Assembly: GCA_023459275.1 (NCBI GenBank)
Contig: JAEWVC010000079.1
Coordinates: 1-64,000, forward strand
Direction: 5' to 3'
From: Bacillota bacterium
GTDB taxonomy: Bacteria > Bacillota > Clostridia > Christensenellales > Aristaeellaceae
DNA: 64,000 bases
Position numbers and translations under genes: made by a program. Under the pieces are notes generated by a model that saw nothing but the letters and a program-made list of their open reading frames with translations, did not search any database and was not told the origin of the DNA. Below, one piece after another: positions 35,856-45,155 of the stretch; within the stretch, counting starts at the first letter, position 1; each line of letters opens with the position of its first letter.

Positions 35856-35951
35856 GCTTACATTCCTCCCTTGCCAGAGAATGAGGCGCCTTTCAGGAGG
35901 CGGCTTTATACAACGCCGGGACGGTGCGCCCGCGCCGCCTCCCCATGGCGC

Positions 35952-35977
35952 GGCGAGAGGGCTTGCGCCCTCCCGCC
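35952..35977 (-). other. GC-rich hairpin between binding-protein and permease genes
   Basis: Arms 35952-35962 and 35967-35977 form an 11-position stem with one mismatch and a 4-base loop, in the 167-base gap after the binding-protein stop. No T-run. Confidence 0.65.
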
Positions 35978-36022
35978 CCAGGGATTAAACCAGGACAGCC
36001 GGCACCGCCTAAGGCGATGCGG

Positions 36023-37318
36023 TCAGTTTTGCTTTTCGGCGGCCTGCTTCAATTCCGCCACGCCCTCGGTCATCAGCTTCACGAATTCCGTGGCCGCCTG
36101 CTCCGTGGTGTAATCACCATAATACAGGCCGCTCAGGATGTCGTTTTCAATGGTCTCCAGCGTGGTGTTGGTGGAAACGATGTTCTGGCCCGCGCCGCCC
36201 TTGTGGGATGCCGCCCAGTCGGCCACGGCTTTCGTATCGGCCGGCAGCTTGCCCTGTTCCGTCATACGCGTCAAAGCAACCGCTGTGGAGGGCACGGAAC
36301 GCACGAGCTCCAGGGTATCGATGGCGTCTATATTATTGAAGAAGAAATCGACGAACTTCAGCGCCTCCTCCATATTGGGGGACTTGGCGTTCACCGCCAG
36401 CATGTTGGTAGGCCTGAGCACGATGCCGGTGTTTTGCGCCTCATGGTCGCCGGGGGAGGGGATGGACACCACCTGTCCTTCCGGCAGGGAGCCCTTCGCC
36501 GCCGCTTCGCCGGAGGAGAAGTCAAGGATCATCATCACTTTTTCCCCCAGCCATTCCGGGCTCTGGTAGGGGCCGTAAGTGCCGGTGGCAACGGTGTCCT
36601 CCAGGGGGACCAGCACACCCTCGGCATAGCACTTCTGCACGTATTCAAAGGCTTGCCTGGCGGCTTCGTAATCAAAGCCCAGGGTATAGTCCGCATTGAC
36701 CAGGGGCTGCCCGGTGATGTTGAACATATAGGGCTCAAGGATGTAGCGGTTCACGGCGCCCACCGCCAGATAGGCTTCGCTGTCATAGGCCTTCAGTTTT
36801 TGGGCGTTTTCGATCAGCTCGTCCCAGGACATCTGCTTAAGCTCGATCCCCGCGGCATCCGCCAGCTTTTTGTTGGCGTAGACAATAGAGAAGTTCAGCC
36901 CCGTGGGCAGGCCGATAAGCTCGCCGCCGGGCGCGGACACGCCGGCCAGAAGGCCCTGGGGAAAGCCGCTCATATCCACGATGCTCTGCTTGCTAAAGTC
37001 CACAAAGTTGTCCATCTGGCCCCAGAAGGGCTGAAGGTACGCGTAGTCGATCTGCATGATATCCGGCGCCGAGTTGCCGGCCATTTGGGTGATCATCTTT
37101 TCCAGATACCCGTCAAAGCCGCCGTACTCGCCCTCAATATGCACGCCGGGGTTGAGGGCCTCGTACATTTCGATCACCTTTAGCGTGGCCTCGTGGCGCT
37201 GGTCTCCTCCCCACCAGGAAAACCGCATGTTTACATCCGCCAGTCCGGATAGGGGCAGGGTCAGCATCATCAGCGATGCCAAGAGGAAGCATAGCATTCT
37301 GGGAAACAGCCTTTTCAT
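36023..37318 (-). CDS. extracellular sugar-binding protein of ABC importer
   Basis: A 431-residue family-1 solute-binding protein. Start at 37318 is chosen for the GGAGGAGAG just upstream. The Sec signal peptide ends near PLSGLADV without a lipobox cysteine. The mature N-terminus VNMRFSWWGGDQRHEATLK is typical of CUT1 binding proteins. It begins the operon with two permeases and an enolase-superfamily enzyme, so a sugar acid or uronide-containing oligosaccharide is possible. The divergent response regulator at 37.55 kb probably controls it. Confidence 0.92.
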   Translation of the reverse strand: MKRLFPRMLCFLLASLMMLTLPLSGLADVNMRFSWWGGDQRHEATLKVIEMYEALNPGVHIEGEYGGFDGYLEKMITQMAGNSAPDIMQIDYAYLQPFWGQMDNFVDFSKQSIVDMSGFPQGLLAGVSAPGGELIGLPTGLNFSIVYANKKLADAAGIELKQMSWDELIENAQKLKAYDSEAYLAVGAVNRYILEPYMFNITGQPLVNADYTLGFDYEAARQAFEYVQKCYAEGVLVPLEDTVATGTYGPYQSPEWLGEKVMMILDFSSGEAAAKGSLPEGQVVSIPSPGDHEAQNTGIVLRPTNMLAVNAKSPNMEEALKFVDFFFNNIDAIDTLELVRSVPSTAVALTRMTEQGKLPADTKAVADWAASHKGGAGQNIVSTNTTLETIENDILSGLYYGDYTTEQAATEFVKLMTEGVAELKQAAEKQN

Positions 37319-37401
37319 GATAACTCTCCTCCTTGCTTGCATTTAGGGCCCGGGTCCGTGTATGATGAGCATACCATGTTTTTTGCGGCTTAGAAGGGTC
37401 A

Positions 37402-37430
37402 ATTCTTTCCATGGGGGGATCATTTGTCAA
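37402..37430 (-). promoter_or_regulatory. possible promoter of the 36-37.3 kb importer operon
   Basis: On the minus strand TTGACA (37430-37425) and AAGAAT (37407-37402) are 17 bases apart. The -35 is perfect and the -10 weak, as expected for an activator-dependent promoter. It lies in the 236-base gap shared with the divergent response regulator gene. Confidence 0.5.
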
Positions 37431-37554
37431 GGAGGGGTTTCATTCCTTGATATAGGTATCATTTTTTTACCTTTGGAGGAAACCTTTCTTTCCATCCTTC
37501 CGGTTTTATGCTTAAATGATAACGACAATATGCGTAGAAAAGGGGGATGCCGCC

Positions 37555-38292
37555 ATGTATAAACTGATCCTGGCGGAGGATGATTACCAGATCCGCAATG
37601 GGCTGAGCAGGTTTTTTCCGTGGCGGCAGATTGGCTTTGAACTGACCGGTAGCTTTGAAAACGGCCGGCAGGCGCTGGAATATGCCCGGGACAACCATGT
37701 GGACGTGGTGCTCACGGATATCCGCATGCCGGTGATGGACGGGCTCACCCTGGCGGAAGCGTTGAAGGCGGAGCGCAATCCGGCCCTGGTGGTGGTCATC
37801 AGCGCCTACCGGGATTTTGAATACGCGCGCCGCGCCGTGAACCTGGGCATCCGGCACTACATGGTCAAATCCACCAAATATGACGAACTGATCGACGTTT
37901 TCAAAAACATCCGCCTGGAACTGGATCAGTCCCTGGCTCCGCCCCCTGTCTCCCATACACCCCAGGACGAGGATGCGGGCGACAGGATCATCGCGAAAAT
38001 CACCCGCTATATCCTTGACAACATGGCGAACGCCAGCCTTCAGACGGCGGCGGCCCAGGTGAACCTGAACCCCGTGTACCTGAGCCGCTACTTCAAGGAA
38101 AAGACGGGCACCCACTTTGTGGATTATCTGATCAACGTCAAAATGAAACGGGCGGCGGAGCTGCTGCAGGCCAAGGACAACAAAATCGCGAAAATCAGCG
38201 AGACGGTAGGATATAGCAATGAAAAAAACTTCTCGCGTGCCTTTAAAAAGCACTTTGGCATCAGCCCGAACGAATACCGCAAGCTGGTTTAG
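37555..38292 (+). CDS. YesN-type response regulator with AraC DNA-binding domain (short form)
   Basis: A 245-residue regulator: receiver domain (about 1-120) with acidic pocket E8-D9-D10 and phosphoacceptor D55 (LTDIRMP), then an AraC double helix-turn-helix (about 145-243; SRAFKKHFGISPNEYRK at its end). It lacks the 250-residue middle region found in longer YesN proteins such as the one at 45.2-46.8 kb. AGGGGG lies 8 bases before the chosen ATG. The kinase gene begins inside its 3' end. Partner for the divergent importer at 36-37.3 kb is inferred. Confidence 0.92.
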   Translation: MYKLILAEDDYQIRNGLSRFFPWRQIGFELTGSFENGRQALEYARDNHVDVVLTDIRMPVMDGLTLAEALKAERNPALVVVISAYRDFEYARRAVNLGIRHYMVKSTKYDELIDVFKNIRLELDQSLAPPPVSHTPQDEDAGDRIIAKITRYILDNMANASLQTAAAQVNLNPVYLSRYFKEKTGTHFVDYLINVKMKRAAELLQAKDNKIAKISETVGYSNEKNFSRAFKKHFGISPNEYRKLV

Positions 38293-40090
38293 GAAAGCCC
38301 GGCGGCGCGGCATCCAGAACGTTTCGGTTTCGGGGCGCTTTTTCTGGCAGCGGCTGCTGACGCTGCTGCCGGGCGCGCTGCTGCCGCTACTGCTGTTTGG
38401 CGTCATCATCATCGTGGTGCTGCGGGGCAGCATATCCGCCTGGAGCGATGCCAATAACCGCAACCGCCTTTTGCAGACCCAGCGGCAGATTGAGCTGATC
38501 ATTGGTGAAATGGATTCGCTGAACCTTACTTTCAGCGTGAATTTTGACATTTCCGGCATCCTGATGCGGGCCATGCTCAGGGAGGAAATCGGCTCAAGCC
38601 TGCAGGATGTGAAAAAGCTCACCGCCAATTACCTGATCCCCGCCGTGGCCGCCCGCCCTTATGTGCACTCGCTGTATATCTATATGGATAACCCTTACGG
38701 CCGGTTTCTGACCGACAGCGATAATCTGGTGACGCTGGACAACTTTTACGATACCTCCTGGTACGCAAGCTACCAGCGGCAGAAGGAGAGGGACAGGAGC
38801 TTTGACAGCGACCTTCGGGAGCTTAAGCGCTACGCCTTTGAAAAGCAGCCCACCAAGGTCATCACGCTGTACAAGCGGTTTTTCCTGCAGCAGGGCGTGG
38901 TGGTGCTGAACCTGAACAAGGATTATTTCGACAGGCAACTCTCCGACCTGGCCACCTCCCCGGAGCAGATGCTGCTTGTGGTCAGCAAGGACGGGCAGGT
39001 GCTTATGCGCAGCGGGCAGGGAGATCTGCCCGCGCCGGAAGATATTGCCGGCATCACCGCCAGGGAATCCTCCACCATCCCCGATTACAAGCTGAACGGC
39101 CGGCATTACCAGGTAACCCGCATCACCTCCGAGCTGTACGGGTGGACATTCCTGTCCATGACACCGCTTGCGGAGCTGTATGAACTGCCCAACCAGCTTG
39201 TCTTTATCATTTTTTTGGCCATGGTGCTGATGGCCGTCATCTGCCTTGTCTATTCCGTGCTGTATGCCAAGCGTGCCCACGACAGCATCATGAAGATTTT
39301 CTCGCTGCTGGAGGCCATGGAACACCGCGTGCCTCTGCCTGCCATCACGCCCCGCCACAACGATGCCTACACGGCGCTGATGCACAACATCGTCAAGAAC
39401 TTTGCCAGCCAGAATGAATTGCGGCGGCTTCTGGAGGAAAAAAAGGTGGAAGCCAAAATGCTGGAGCTGTCCGCGCTCCGGACCCAGATCAATCCCCACT
39501 TCCTGTTCAACACCCTCCAGTCCATCTACTGGATGAGCTTTGACCGCCTGGGCGGGCCCAACGATGTGAGCGCCATGATCGAGAACATGACGGACATCCT
39601 GCAGTACAGCCTGGATTCCTCCGACGATCTGGTGCCCCTGTCCCTGGAAATCAAGAACACCAAGGCGTATATCGCTTTGCAGCATATGCGCTACCAGCAG
39701 CGTTTCCAGGTGGCCTGGGAGGTGGATGAGGCCGCAAACCCCTACTACACCCTCAAGCTGCTTTTGCAGCCCCTGATTGAAAACGCCATACAGCACGGGA
39801 TTGACTGGAACAGCCAGGCGCCGCTGCATATTAGGATCGCTGTGCGCCTGAAGGAGAAGCATATCGAGATCGCGGTGGAGGATGACGGCCAGGGCATCCC
39901 GCCGGACAAATTGCTGGCCCTGCGCCAGCAGATGGAGAGCCAAAGCGATGACGGGCACATCGGCCTGGCCAACTGCTACCGGCGGCTGAGCCTGACCTTC
40001 GGGCCGGAATACGGCCTTGACCTGATCAGCGAAAACGGGCTCAAGGTGCTGATCCGCATGCCCAGGATGAGCAACGGCCCGGAGGCATAG
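38219..40090 (+). CDS. YesM-type sensor histidine kinase
   Basis: A 623-residue membrane kinase: first membrane helix near 50-72, extracellular sensor region (about 75-320), second helix near 328-352, then the His-kinase domain with H427 in NPHFLFN and an ATP-binding domain (NAIQHG, DDGQGIP, GLANCYRRL). The ATG at 38219 overlaps the response-regulator gene by 74 bases; AGGA lies 8 bases before it and no other good start precedes the first helix. A 40-residue basic N-terminus results, encoded within the regulator's last helix region. The pair probably reads an extracellular glycan signal. Confidence 0.88.
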   Translation: MKKTSRVPLKSTLASARTNTASWFRKARRRGIQNVSVSGRFFWQRLLTLLPGALLPLLLFGVIIIVVLRGSISAWSDANNRNRLLQTQRQIELIIGEMDSLNLTFSVNFDISGILMRAMLREEIGSSLQDVKKLTANYLIPAVAARPYVHSLYIYMDNPYGRFLTDSDNLVTLDNFYDTSWYASYQRQKERDRSFDSDLRELKRYAFEKQPTKVITLYKRFFLQQGVVVLNLNKDYFDRQLSDLATSPEQMLLVVSKDGQVLMRSGQGDLPAPEDIAGITARESSTIPDYKLNGRHYQVTRITSELYGWTFLSMTPLAELYELPNQLVFIIFLAMVLMAVICLVYSVLYAKRAHDSIMKIFSLLEAMEHRVPLPAITPRHNDAYTALMHNIVKNFASQNELRRLLEEKKVEAKMLELSALRTQINPHFLFNTLQSIYWMSFDRLGGPNDVSAMIENMTDILQYSLDSSDDLVPLSLEIKNTKAYIALQHMRYQQRFQVAWEVDEAANPYYTLKLLLQPLIENAIQHGIDWNSQAPLHIRIAVRLKEKHIEIAVEDDGQGIPPDKLLALRQQMESQSDDGHIGLANCYRRLSLTFGPEYGLDLISENGLKVLIRMPRMSNGPEA

Positions 40091-40166
40091 CCGGCGCGTA
40101 CAGCATCAAAGTGCCCCGGACCGTTACCGTGCGCGGCGGGGGGCGGATTTCATTTGCGTTGGCCGG

Positions 40167-41507
40167 TCAGTGCAGCTTTTCTTCGTCAGGCTGCATCTGG
40201 GGAATGGCCCACCGCATATAAACGCACATGAGCATGACACATAGGAATTTGATCCATGTCAGAAACTGCGAGCCGTAAAACCAAAGCCCCGCGAAGGCAT
40301 ACGGCGCATGGGGCTCCACCAGGGAAAGGAATCCAGTGCCCAGCATGGAGCCCGCCAGCACGGCAAGATTGCACACAAGGTTCCAGAAGGTGACCAGGGA
40401 ATCCTTGTTGTTCCTGGGCATGTTGATGAATACCAGGTTGGCGAACACCAGGTTGAGCCCAACGGAATCGATCCCCTGCAGGATGGAGACGGCGACGTAC
40501 ACCCACACGGTTTGGCGGGTAAAAAAGCCGATCATCAGCTCGGTGAGGCCTTCAAAAAAGACGGCGAAAAACAGCACCGAAAACCACGAATAGGTCCTGA
40601 TGGCCCTGCGCCAGTATTTCATCAGAAAGATATTGCCCAGCGTGTATACCACCGTGCCGATGTACATGTACGTGTAGCCCAAGCCCACGGTGTTGATGAC
40701 GTAGTACGGCCATGTGCTTCCGTTCAGGTTGGCGATGGCGTTCCACAGAATCGCCACCCATGCGGTCAGCAGGAATTTTCGGGATTTGAAGGGCGCGCTA
40801 AAGACTTCTTTGATCCTGGGCAGCCCTTCCTGGTGGTAGGGGAACTCCCGCGGGAGCAGAAACAGCTGAAGCCCGTTGGCCACGAACACGCCCATGGCGA
40901 TGAGGCGCAGCACCATAATGACTTGCGCTTGCTGCGGCGAACCCTTTAGCGAATCCGCCAGGAGCGAGGAACTGATGGCGAAGACGGTGCTGACCAGCGA
41001 GCCGATGAGGTTGCTGTAGGAGAAATAGGCATTCCGTTCCTCCCCGTCGGGGATGAAATGGACATGCCAAGCAAATGTGCCGGAACCCAGCAGCGCGTTG
41101 GAAACGTTGCCCGTAAACAAGAGCACGGCAAACCAAAGGGTCCGCCGGCCGCTATCCTGAACGATCAGGGGCATGACTGTGGTTGCAAGCAGTATGCATG
41201 TATAATAGAAAAGATGATTGAACAGCAGCAGCGCCCGGCGGTGCCTGAGCCTGCGGAATATCAGCGGGGTAAAGAGGCTGAACCCCCATGAGATATAGGG
41301 GATGAAGGTGATGATCCCGACGCGTACGATATCGATGCCGTTTGCCGACAGAAATCCCGTATAAAATACGCCTGTAATAAAAATGTTGCCGAAGTTGGCC
41401 AGCACCGTGTTGATCAAAAGCGCAGTCCTGCCTGCGCACAGCGGGTCCTTATAATTGAAGATCCGGCGGAACTCCAGGTATTGTTGGCTGTCCCTGACGG
41501 AGCGCAT
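40167..41507 (-). CDS. MFS transporter
   Basis: A 446-residue major-facilitator protein with about 12 membrane segments, beginning near residue 30 (LLINTVLANFGNIFITGVFY). The loop between segments 2 and 3 reads FRRLRHRRALLLF, a variant of the basic GxLaDRxGrR loop. Its substrate is not evident; sugar transport is possible from context, drug export less so. It is transcribed alone on the minus strand, convergent with the histidine kinase gene and divergent from the arsenic operon. Confidence 0.85.
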   Translation of the reverse strand: MRSVRDSQQYLEFRRIFNYKDPLCAGRTALLINTVLANFGNIFITGVFYTGFLSANGIDIVRVGIITFIPYISWGFSLFTPLIFRRLRHRRALLLFNHLFYYTCILLATTVMPLIVQDSGRRTLWFAVLLFTGNVSNALLGSGTFAWHVHFIPDGEERNAYFSYSNLIGSLVSTVFAISSSLLADSLKGSPQQAQVIMVLRLIAMGVFVANGLQLFLLPREFPYHQEGLPRIKEVFSAPFKSRKFLLTAWVAILWNAIANLNGSTWPYYVINTVGLGYTYMYIGTVVYTLGNIFLMKYWRRAIRTYSWFSVLFFAVFFEGLTELMIGFFTRQTVWVYVAVSILQGIDSVGLNLVFANLVFINMPRNNKDSLVTFWNLVCNLAVLAGSMLGTGFLSLVEPHAPYAFAGLWFYGSQFLTWIKFLCVMLMCVYMRWAIPQMQPDEEKLH

Positions 41508-41929
41508 TTCTTCTGCACTCTCCTCTTTGCGAAACTGGATAACCGGCCAGGATGAACCGAGGGACGAAACAGCATATCAGGGATGCCCGCGGAGTTTCTT
41601 TCATTGGCTGATTGCGGCATCAGGCCATGGAATATCCTATCACAGAATGCATGCGAAAGATAGCTCCAAACATCTGATGATTTTATACTGTTTCCAAGCA
41701 TTATTTCGCCGCTGCGGCAGTCCTTTTCGCTTCCCGCTTCCACCTGCCCCTATTCCGCCACAGGCGGGGGCAGGATTACGGAGCCACCGGGGGCGGCCGG
41801 GCTGCGGAACCCAGCGTAGCGCGGCGCTGCCTCGCTTCAGCTCCTTGCCCTGCATCGAAAATCTCTCGCCGCCATGGACGAAATACTATTTTTCAATAGT
41901 ATCGGATCCCCAAAAATGCATCGAACACA
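41508..41929. other. intergenic region between MFS gene and arsenic operon
   Basis: No gene is supported here. It holds a two-step hairpin at 41744-41775 (outer stem CCTGCCCC/GGGGCAGG, inner CCGCC/GGCGG) and an 8-bp hairpin at 41883-41902 (ATACTATT/AATAGTAT, 4-base loop) just before the arsR promoter. The MFS promoter must be near 41508-41650 but was not picked. Confidence 0.55.
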
Positions 41930-41969
41930 TTGACAATCATCGATGTATCGTCTACAATGATTACATCGA
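41930..41969 (+). promoter_or_regulatory. arsR promoter with candidate ArsR operator
   Basis: TTGACA (41930-41935) and TACAAT (41953-41958) are 17 bases apart. An inverted repeat TCGATGTA (41940-41947) and TACATCGA (41962-41969) brackets the -10, so a bound dimeric repressor would cover the promoter. This fits autoregulation by the ArsR encoded 25 bases downstream, released by arsenite or antimonite. Confidence 0.8.
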
Positions 41970-41993
41970 CGATTCTCGATTTGAGGTGATTGT

Positions 41994-42305
41994 GTGGAGA
42001 GCGAAAACGCGAAGCACGCGAAAGTGTTCAGAGCCTTTTGCGACGGAAACCGGTTGGCAATCCTTCATATGCTTTGCGGGGGTGAAAAATGCGCGTGCCA
42101 GCTGCGGGATGAGCTGAGCATCGGGCAGCCCACGCTATCGCACCACATGAAGATCCTTTGCGAATCAGGAATCGTGAACGCGAGAAAAGAGGGCAAGTGG
42201 ACGTACTACGCCATCGGCCCAAAGGCGAAAGAACTGGGGCTGCAGCTGATGGCACAGTATACGGAGGTTGCCGGCGATGAACCCTGCCGTGATTGCCGGG
42301 AATAA
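41994..42305 (+). CDS. arsR: ArsR-family arsenic-responsive repressor
   Basis: A 103-residue winged-helix repressor of the ArsR/SmtB family starting with GTG; GAGGTGAT lies just upstream. The metalloid site is C33-x-C35 (EKCACQLRDEL) at the start of the recognition region, as in classical ArsR proteins that bind As(III) through adjacent cysteines; C28 may be the third ligand. The DNA-binding helix follows (SIGQPTLSHHMKIL). The C-terminus carries a further CRDC pair. First gene of the operon with the Acr3 pump and the CoA-disulfide-reductase-like enzyme. Confidence 0.92.
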   Translation: MESENAKHAKVFRAFCDGNRLAILHMLCGGEKCACQLRDELSIGQPTLSHHMKILCESGIVNARKEGKWTYYAIGPKAKELGLQLMAQYTEVAGDEPCRDCRE

Positions 42306-42369
42306 GGCAGGGTGGATCACGCAAGGAAGAATTGCCGGAAGGAAGCAGCATTGAAAGAAGGTGATGATG

Positions 42370-43410
42370 ATGGAGCGCAGGAAAAACGGGATGGGGTTTT
42401 TTGAGAAGTATCTTACGGTCTGGGTGGCCCTTTGCATGGCAACGGGGATACTCATCGGCCAGTTCCTGCCGGGAATACCCGCGTTTCTCGGGCAATTTGA
42501 ATACGCCAACGTATCGGTGCCCATCGCAATCCTTATTTGGCTGATGATCTACCCCATGATGCTCAAGGTGGATTTCCAGAGCATCCGAAACGTAGGGAGA
42601 AACCCCAAAGGCCTTTTTGTGACCTGGATAACGAACTGGCTCATCAAGCCGTTTACCATGTTCGGCATCGCGTGGTTCTTCTTTTACGTTGTTTTCAAGG
42701 GGCTGATCCCCGCCGGGCTTGCGCGCGACTATCTGGCGGGCGCTGTCCTGCTGGGCGCTGCGCCCTGCACGGCGATGGTGTTCGTGTGGAGCCATCTAAC
42801 CAAGGGGAACCCCGCCTACACGGTGGTTCAGGTGGCGACGAACGACCTTATCATTTTGATCGCGTTTACCCCGATCGTGGCGTTCCTGCTGGGCGTGGGC
42901 GGCATCCGGATTCCGTGGGGCACGCTGATTTTGTCGGTGGTGCTGTTCGTGGTGATCCCGCTGGCGGGCGGCGTGATCACCCGGACACAGATAATCCGCC
43001 GAAAGGGCGAAGAGTATTTTAACGGTGTGTTCCTCGCAAAGTGGAACAATGTGACCGTCGTTGGGCTTCTCCTGACGCTTATTCTCATTTTCTCGTTTCA
43101 GGGCAAGGTGATCCTGCAAAACCCGCTGCATATCCTTCTGATTGCCGTTCCGCTGACGATCCAGACTTTCCTGATCTTTTTTATCGCATACCTCGCGGGC
43201 AGGGCGCTTCATCTCAAGCATGATATCGCCGCGCCGGCGGGCATGATTGGCGCGTCCAACTTCTTCGAGTTGTCCGTTGCCGTGGCAATCTCCCTGTTCG
43301 GCGCGCAGAGCCCGGTAGCGCTGGCTACGGTGGTGGGCGTATTGGTGGAAGTCCCGGTCATGCTGACGCTGGTTAAGATCGCCAACAGCACAAGAGACTG
43401 GTTTGTATAA
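42370..43410 (+). CDS. acr3: Acr3-type arsenite efflux permease
   Basis: A 346-residue membrane protein with about ten membrane segments, clearly Acr3 (BART superfamily) rather than ArsB. The conserved cysteine needed for As(III) transport is C133 in GAAPCTAMVF. It expels arsenite or antimonite in exchange for protons. Several Met codons in a row lie at the start; 42370 is chosen for its distance to AAGGTG. It follows arsR by 64 bases and precedes the FAD oxidoreductase by 12. Confidence 0.93.
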   Translation: MERRKNGMGFFEKYLTVWVALCMATGILIGQFLPGIPAFLGQFEYANVSVPIAILIWLMIYPMMLKVDFQSIRNVGRNPKGLFVTWITNWLIKPFTMFGIAWFFFYVVFKGLIPAGLARDYLAGAVLLGAAPCTAMVFVWSHLTKGNPAYTVVQVATNDLIILIAFTPIVAFLLGVGGIRIPWGTLILSVVLFVVIPLAGGVITRTQIIRRKGEEYFNGVFLAKWNNVTVVGLLLTLILIFSFQGKVILQNPLHILLIAVPLTIQTFLIFFIAYLAGRALHLKHDIAAPAGMIGASNFFELSVAVAISLFGAQSPVALATVVGVLVEVPVMLTLVKIANSTRDWFV

Positions 43411-43422
43411 GGAGGGCGTACC

Positions 43423-45102
43423 ATGAGAATCGTTATTATCGGGGCGGTGGCCGCCGGCACCTCCGCCGCCGCCAAGGCGCGCAGAAACAGCGAGGACGCC
43501 GAAATTGTGGTGTATGAGAAGGACCGTTTCATTTCTTACTCCGGCTGCGGCATGCCCTACTACATTGGCGGAGTTGTGGAAAGCGCGGAGGAACTGACCC
43601 CGCGCGATCCGGCATTTTTCAAAAGCAAATACAATGTGGACATTATGACGGGGCACGAAGTTCTGGCCATTTCGCCAGCCAACAAAAGCGTTACGGTGAA
43701 GAACCTCGCAACGGGCGAGGTATTTACAGACCAATATGACAAGCTGGTGATCGCCACCGGCGCGCGGGCATCTGTGCCGCAGATCAAAGGCGCTGATCTG
43801 GCGAATGTCTTTACCCTGCGCAATATCGGCGATATGCTTCGCATCAAAGCGTATATCAGCGAAGCCCATCCCAAAACCGCGGCCATCATCGGCACGGGCT
43901 TCATCGGGCTTGAGATGTGCGAGAACCTGAAGGCACTGGGCCTGGAGGTAACGCTTTTTGAAAAGCTGCCCCAGGTGACGCCGGGCCTTGACGCGGATAT
44001 GGCGGCGCATGTGCAGATTCATATTGAGAAGCAGGGCATATCCGTCCTGACGAACGCGTCCATATCGGAAATCACCGGCGCCGGCGTTGTCCTTGCGGAC
44101 GGCAGAGCAATCGCGGCGGAAATGGTGCTGGTATCCACCGGCGTTCAGCCCAATACCGAACTGGCGGCGCAGGCGGGCATCGAGCTGGGCGTGGCCCGCG
44201 CGATCCGCGTGGATTCCAGGATGCGGACCAACATCCCGGATATCTACGCCTGCGGCGACTGCATCGAACACTTTCACGCCATCACCCAAAAGCCCGTCTG
44301 GCGGCCGCTTGGCTCCACCGCCAACAAGACCGGCAGGATCGCGGGCGACAGCGTGACCGGAGGCGACCTATCTTTCCGGGGCGTGCTCGGAACGGGCATC
44401 TTTGGCATCTTTGGCATGACCGTAGCGCAGACCGGCCTTTCCGAAAGGGAAGCGCGGGCCGAGGGGTATGAAACTGCCGTGTGCCACAACATCAAACCTG
44501 ACAAGCCGGAATACATGCATGGCCGGGAAATGGTCATCAAGGGCGTTGCAGACAGGAAAACCGGGCGGCTGCTGGGCGCGCAGATTGTGGGCTTTGAGGG
44601 TGCCGACAAACGGATCGATGTTTTCGTCACAGCGATCACCTTCGGCGCGAAGGCGGAGGATCTGTTCCATCTGGATCTTGCCTATGCCCCGCCGTTTTCA
44701 ACCACGAAAGACCCTGTGATGTACACCGGCATGATTCTTACCAACGCCATTCACCGGGGCAGGCCGCTGATGACATCCCAGGAACTGGACGCGCTTACCG
44801 CTTCGGGCGAGAAGTACCAGCTGATTGATGCGCGCAGCGCGGCACAGTATGGGAAAAGCCATATCGGGACGGCTGTGAGCATACCCCATGCCGAGCTTCG
44901 GGCTTCCGCAGAGGCGCTGGACAAAGAAGCGGTTACCGTTACCTACTGCAACAAAGGGACCACCGGCAACGCGGCGCAGAACATACTGCTCAACAGGGGC
45001 TTCAAGCGCGTGTACAATCTTTCCGGCGGAGAGAAGCAGTACAAATCCGCACACCATAAGCCGCAGACCCCGTCAAGCCCTGTCCTTGGCAAGCAGCCAT
45101 AG
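43423..45102 (+). CDS. CoA-disulfide reductase-like FAD enzyme fused to rhodanese domain
   Basis: A 559-residue flavoprotein: FAD-binding fold at the N-terminus (IIGAVAAGTSAA), redox cysteine C42 in SYSGCGMPYY as in CoA-disulfide reductases and NADH oxidases, an NAD-binding segment (AAIIGTGFIGLEMCENL), the dimerisation domain, and a C-terminal rhodanese domain (about 455-545) with active-site C509 in TYCNKGTTGNAAQ. Family members reduce CoA disulfides, persulfides or polysulfides with NAD(P)H. In the arsenic operon, 12 bases after the Acr3 gene, it may keep low-molecular thiols reduced or make a thiolated arsenic species for export; the link is inferred. The final 15 residues are an unrelated-looking tail. 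Confidence 0.9.
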   Translation: MRIVIIGAVAAGTSAAAKARRNSEDAEIVVYEKDRFISYSGCGMPYYIGGVVESAEELTPRDPAFFKSKYNVDIMTGHEVLAISPANKSVTVKNLATGEVFTDQYDKLVIATGARASVPQIKGADLANVFTLRNIGDMLRIKAYISEAHPKTAAIIGTGFIGLEMCENLKALGLEVTLFEKLPQVTPGLDADMAAHVQIHIEKQGISVLTNASISEITGAGVVLADGRAIAAEMVLVSTGVQPNTELAAQAGIELGVARAIRVDSRMRTNIPDIYACGDCIEHFHAITQKPVWRPLGSTANKTGRIAGDSVTGGDLSFRGVLGTGIFGIFGMTVAQTGLSEREARAEGYETAVCHNIKPDKPEYMHGREMVIKGVADRKTGRLLGAQIVGFEGADKRIDVFVTAITFGAKAEDLFHLDLAYAPPFSTTKDPVMYTGMILTNAIHRGRPLMTSQELDALTASGEKYQLIDARSAAQYGKSHIGTAVSIPHAELRASAEALDKEAVTVTYCNKGTTGNAAQNILLNRGFKRVYNLSGGEKQYKSAHHKPQTPSSPVLGKQP

Positions 45103-45155
45103 AACGGCAGGGCAGCGGCGGAACTGAGAAGGATGGGCCGGGCACCGCGCCCTGC

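Noticed and set aside
43423..45102. Arsenate reductase or ArsH
   Set aside because: The FAD/NAD folds, the SYSGCGMPYY cysteine and the rhodanese tail identify a CoA-disulfide-reductase-like enzyme instead.
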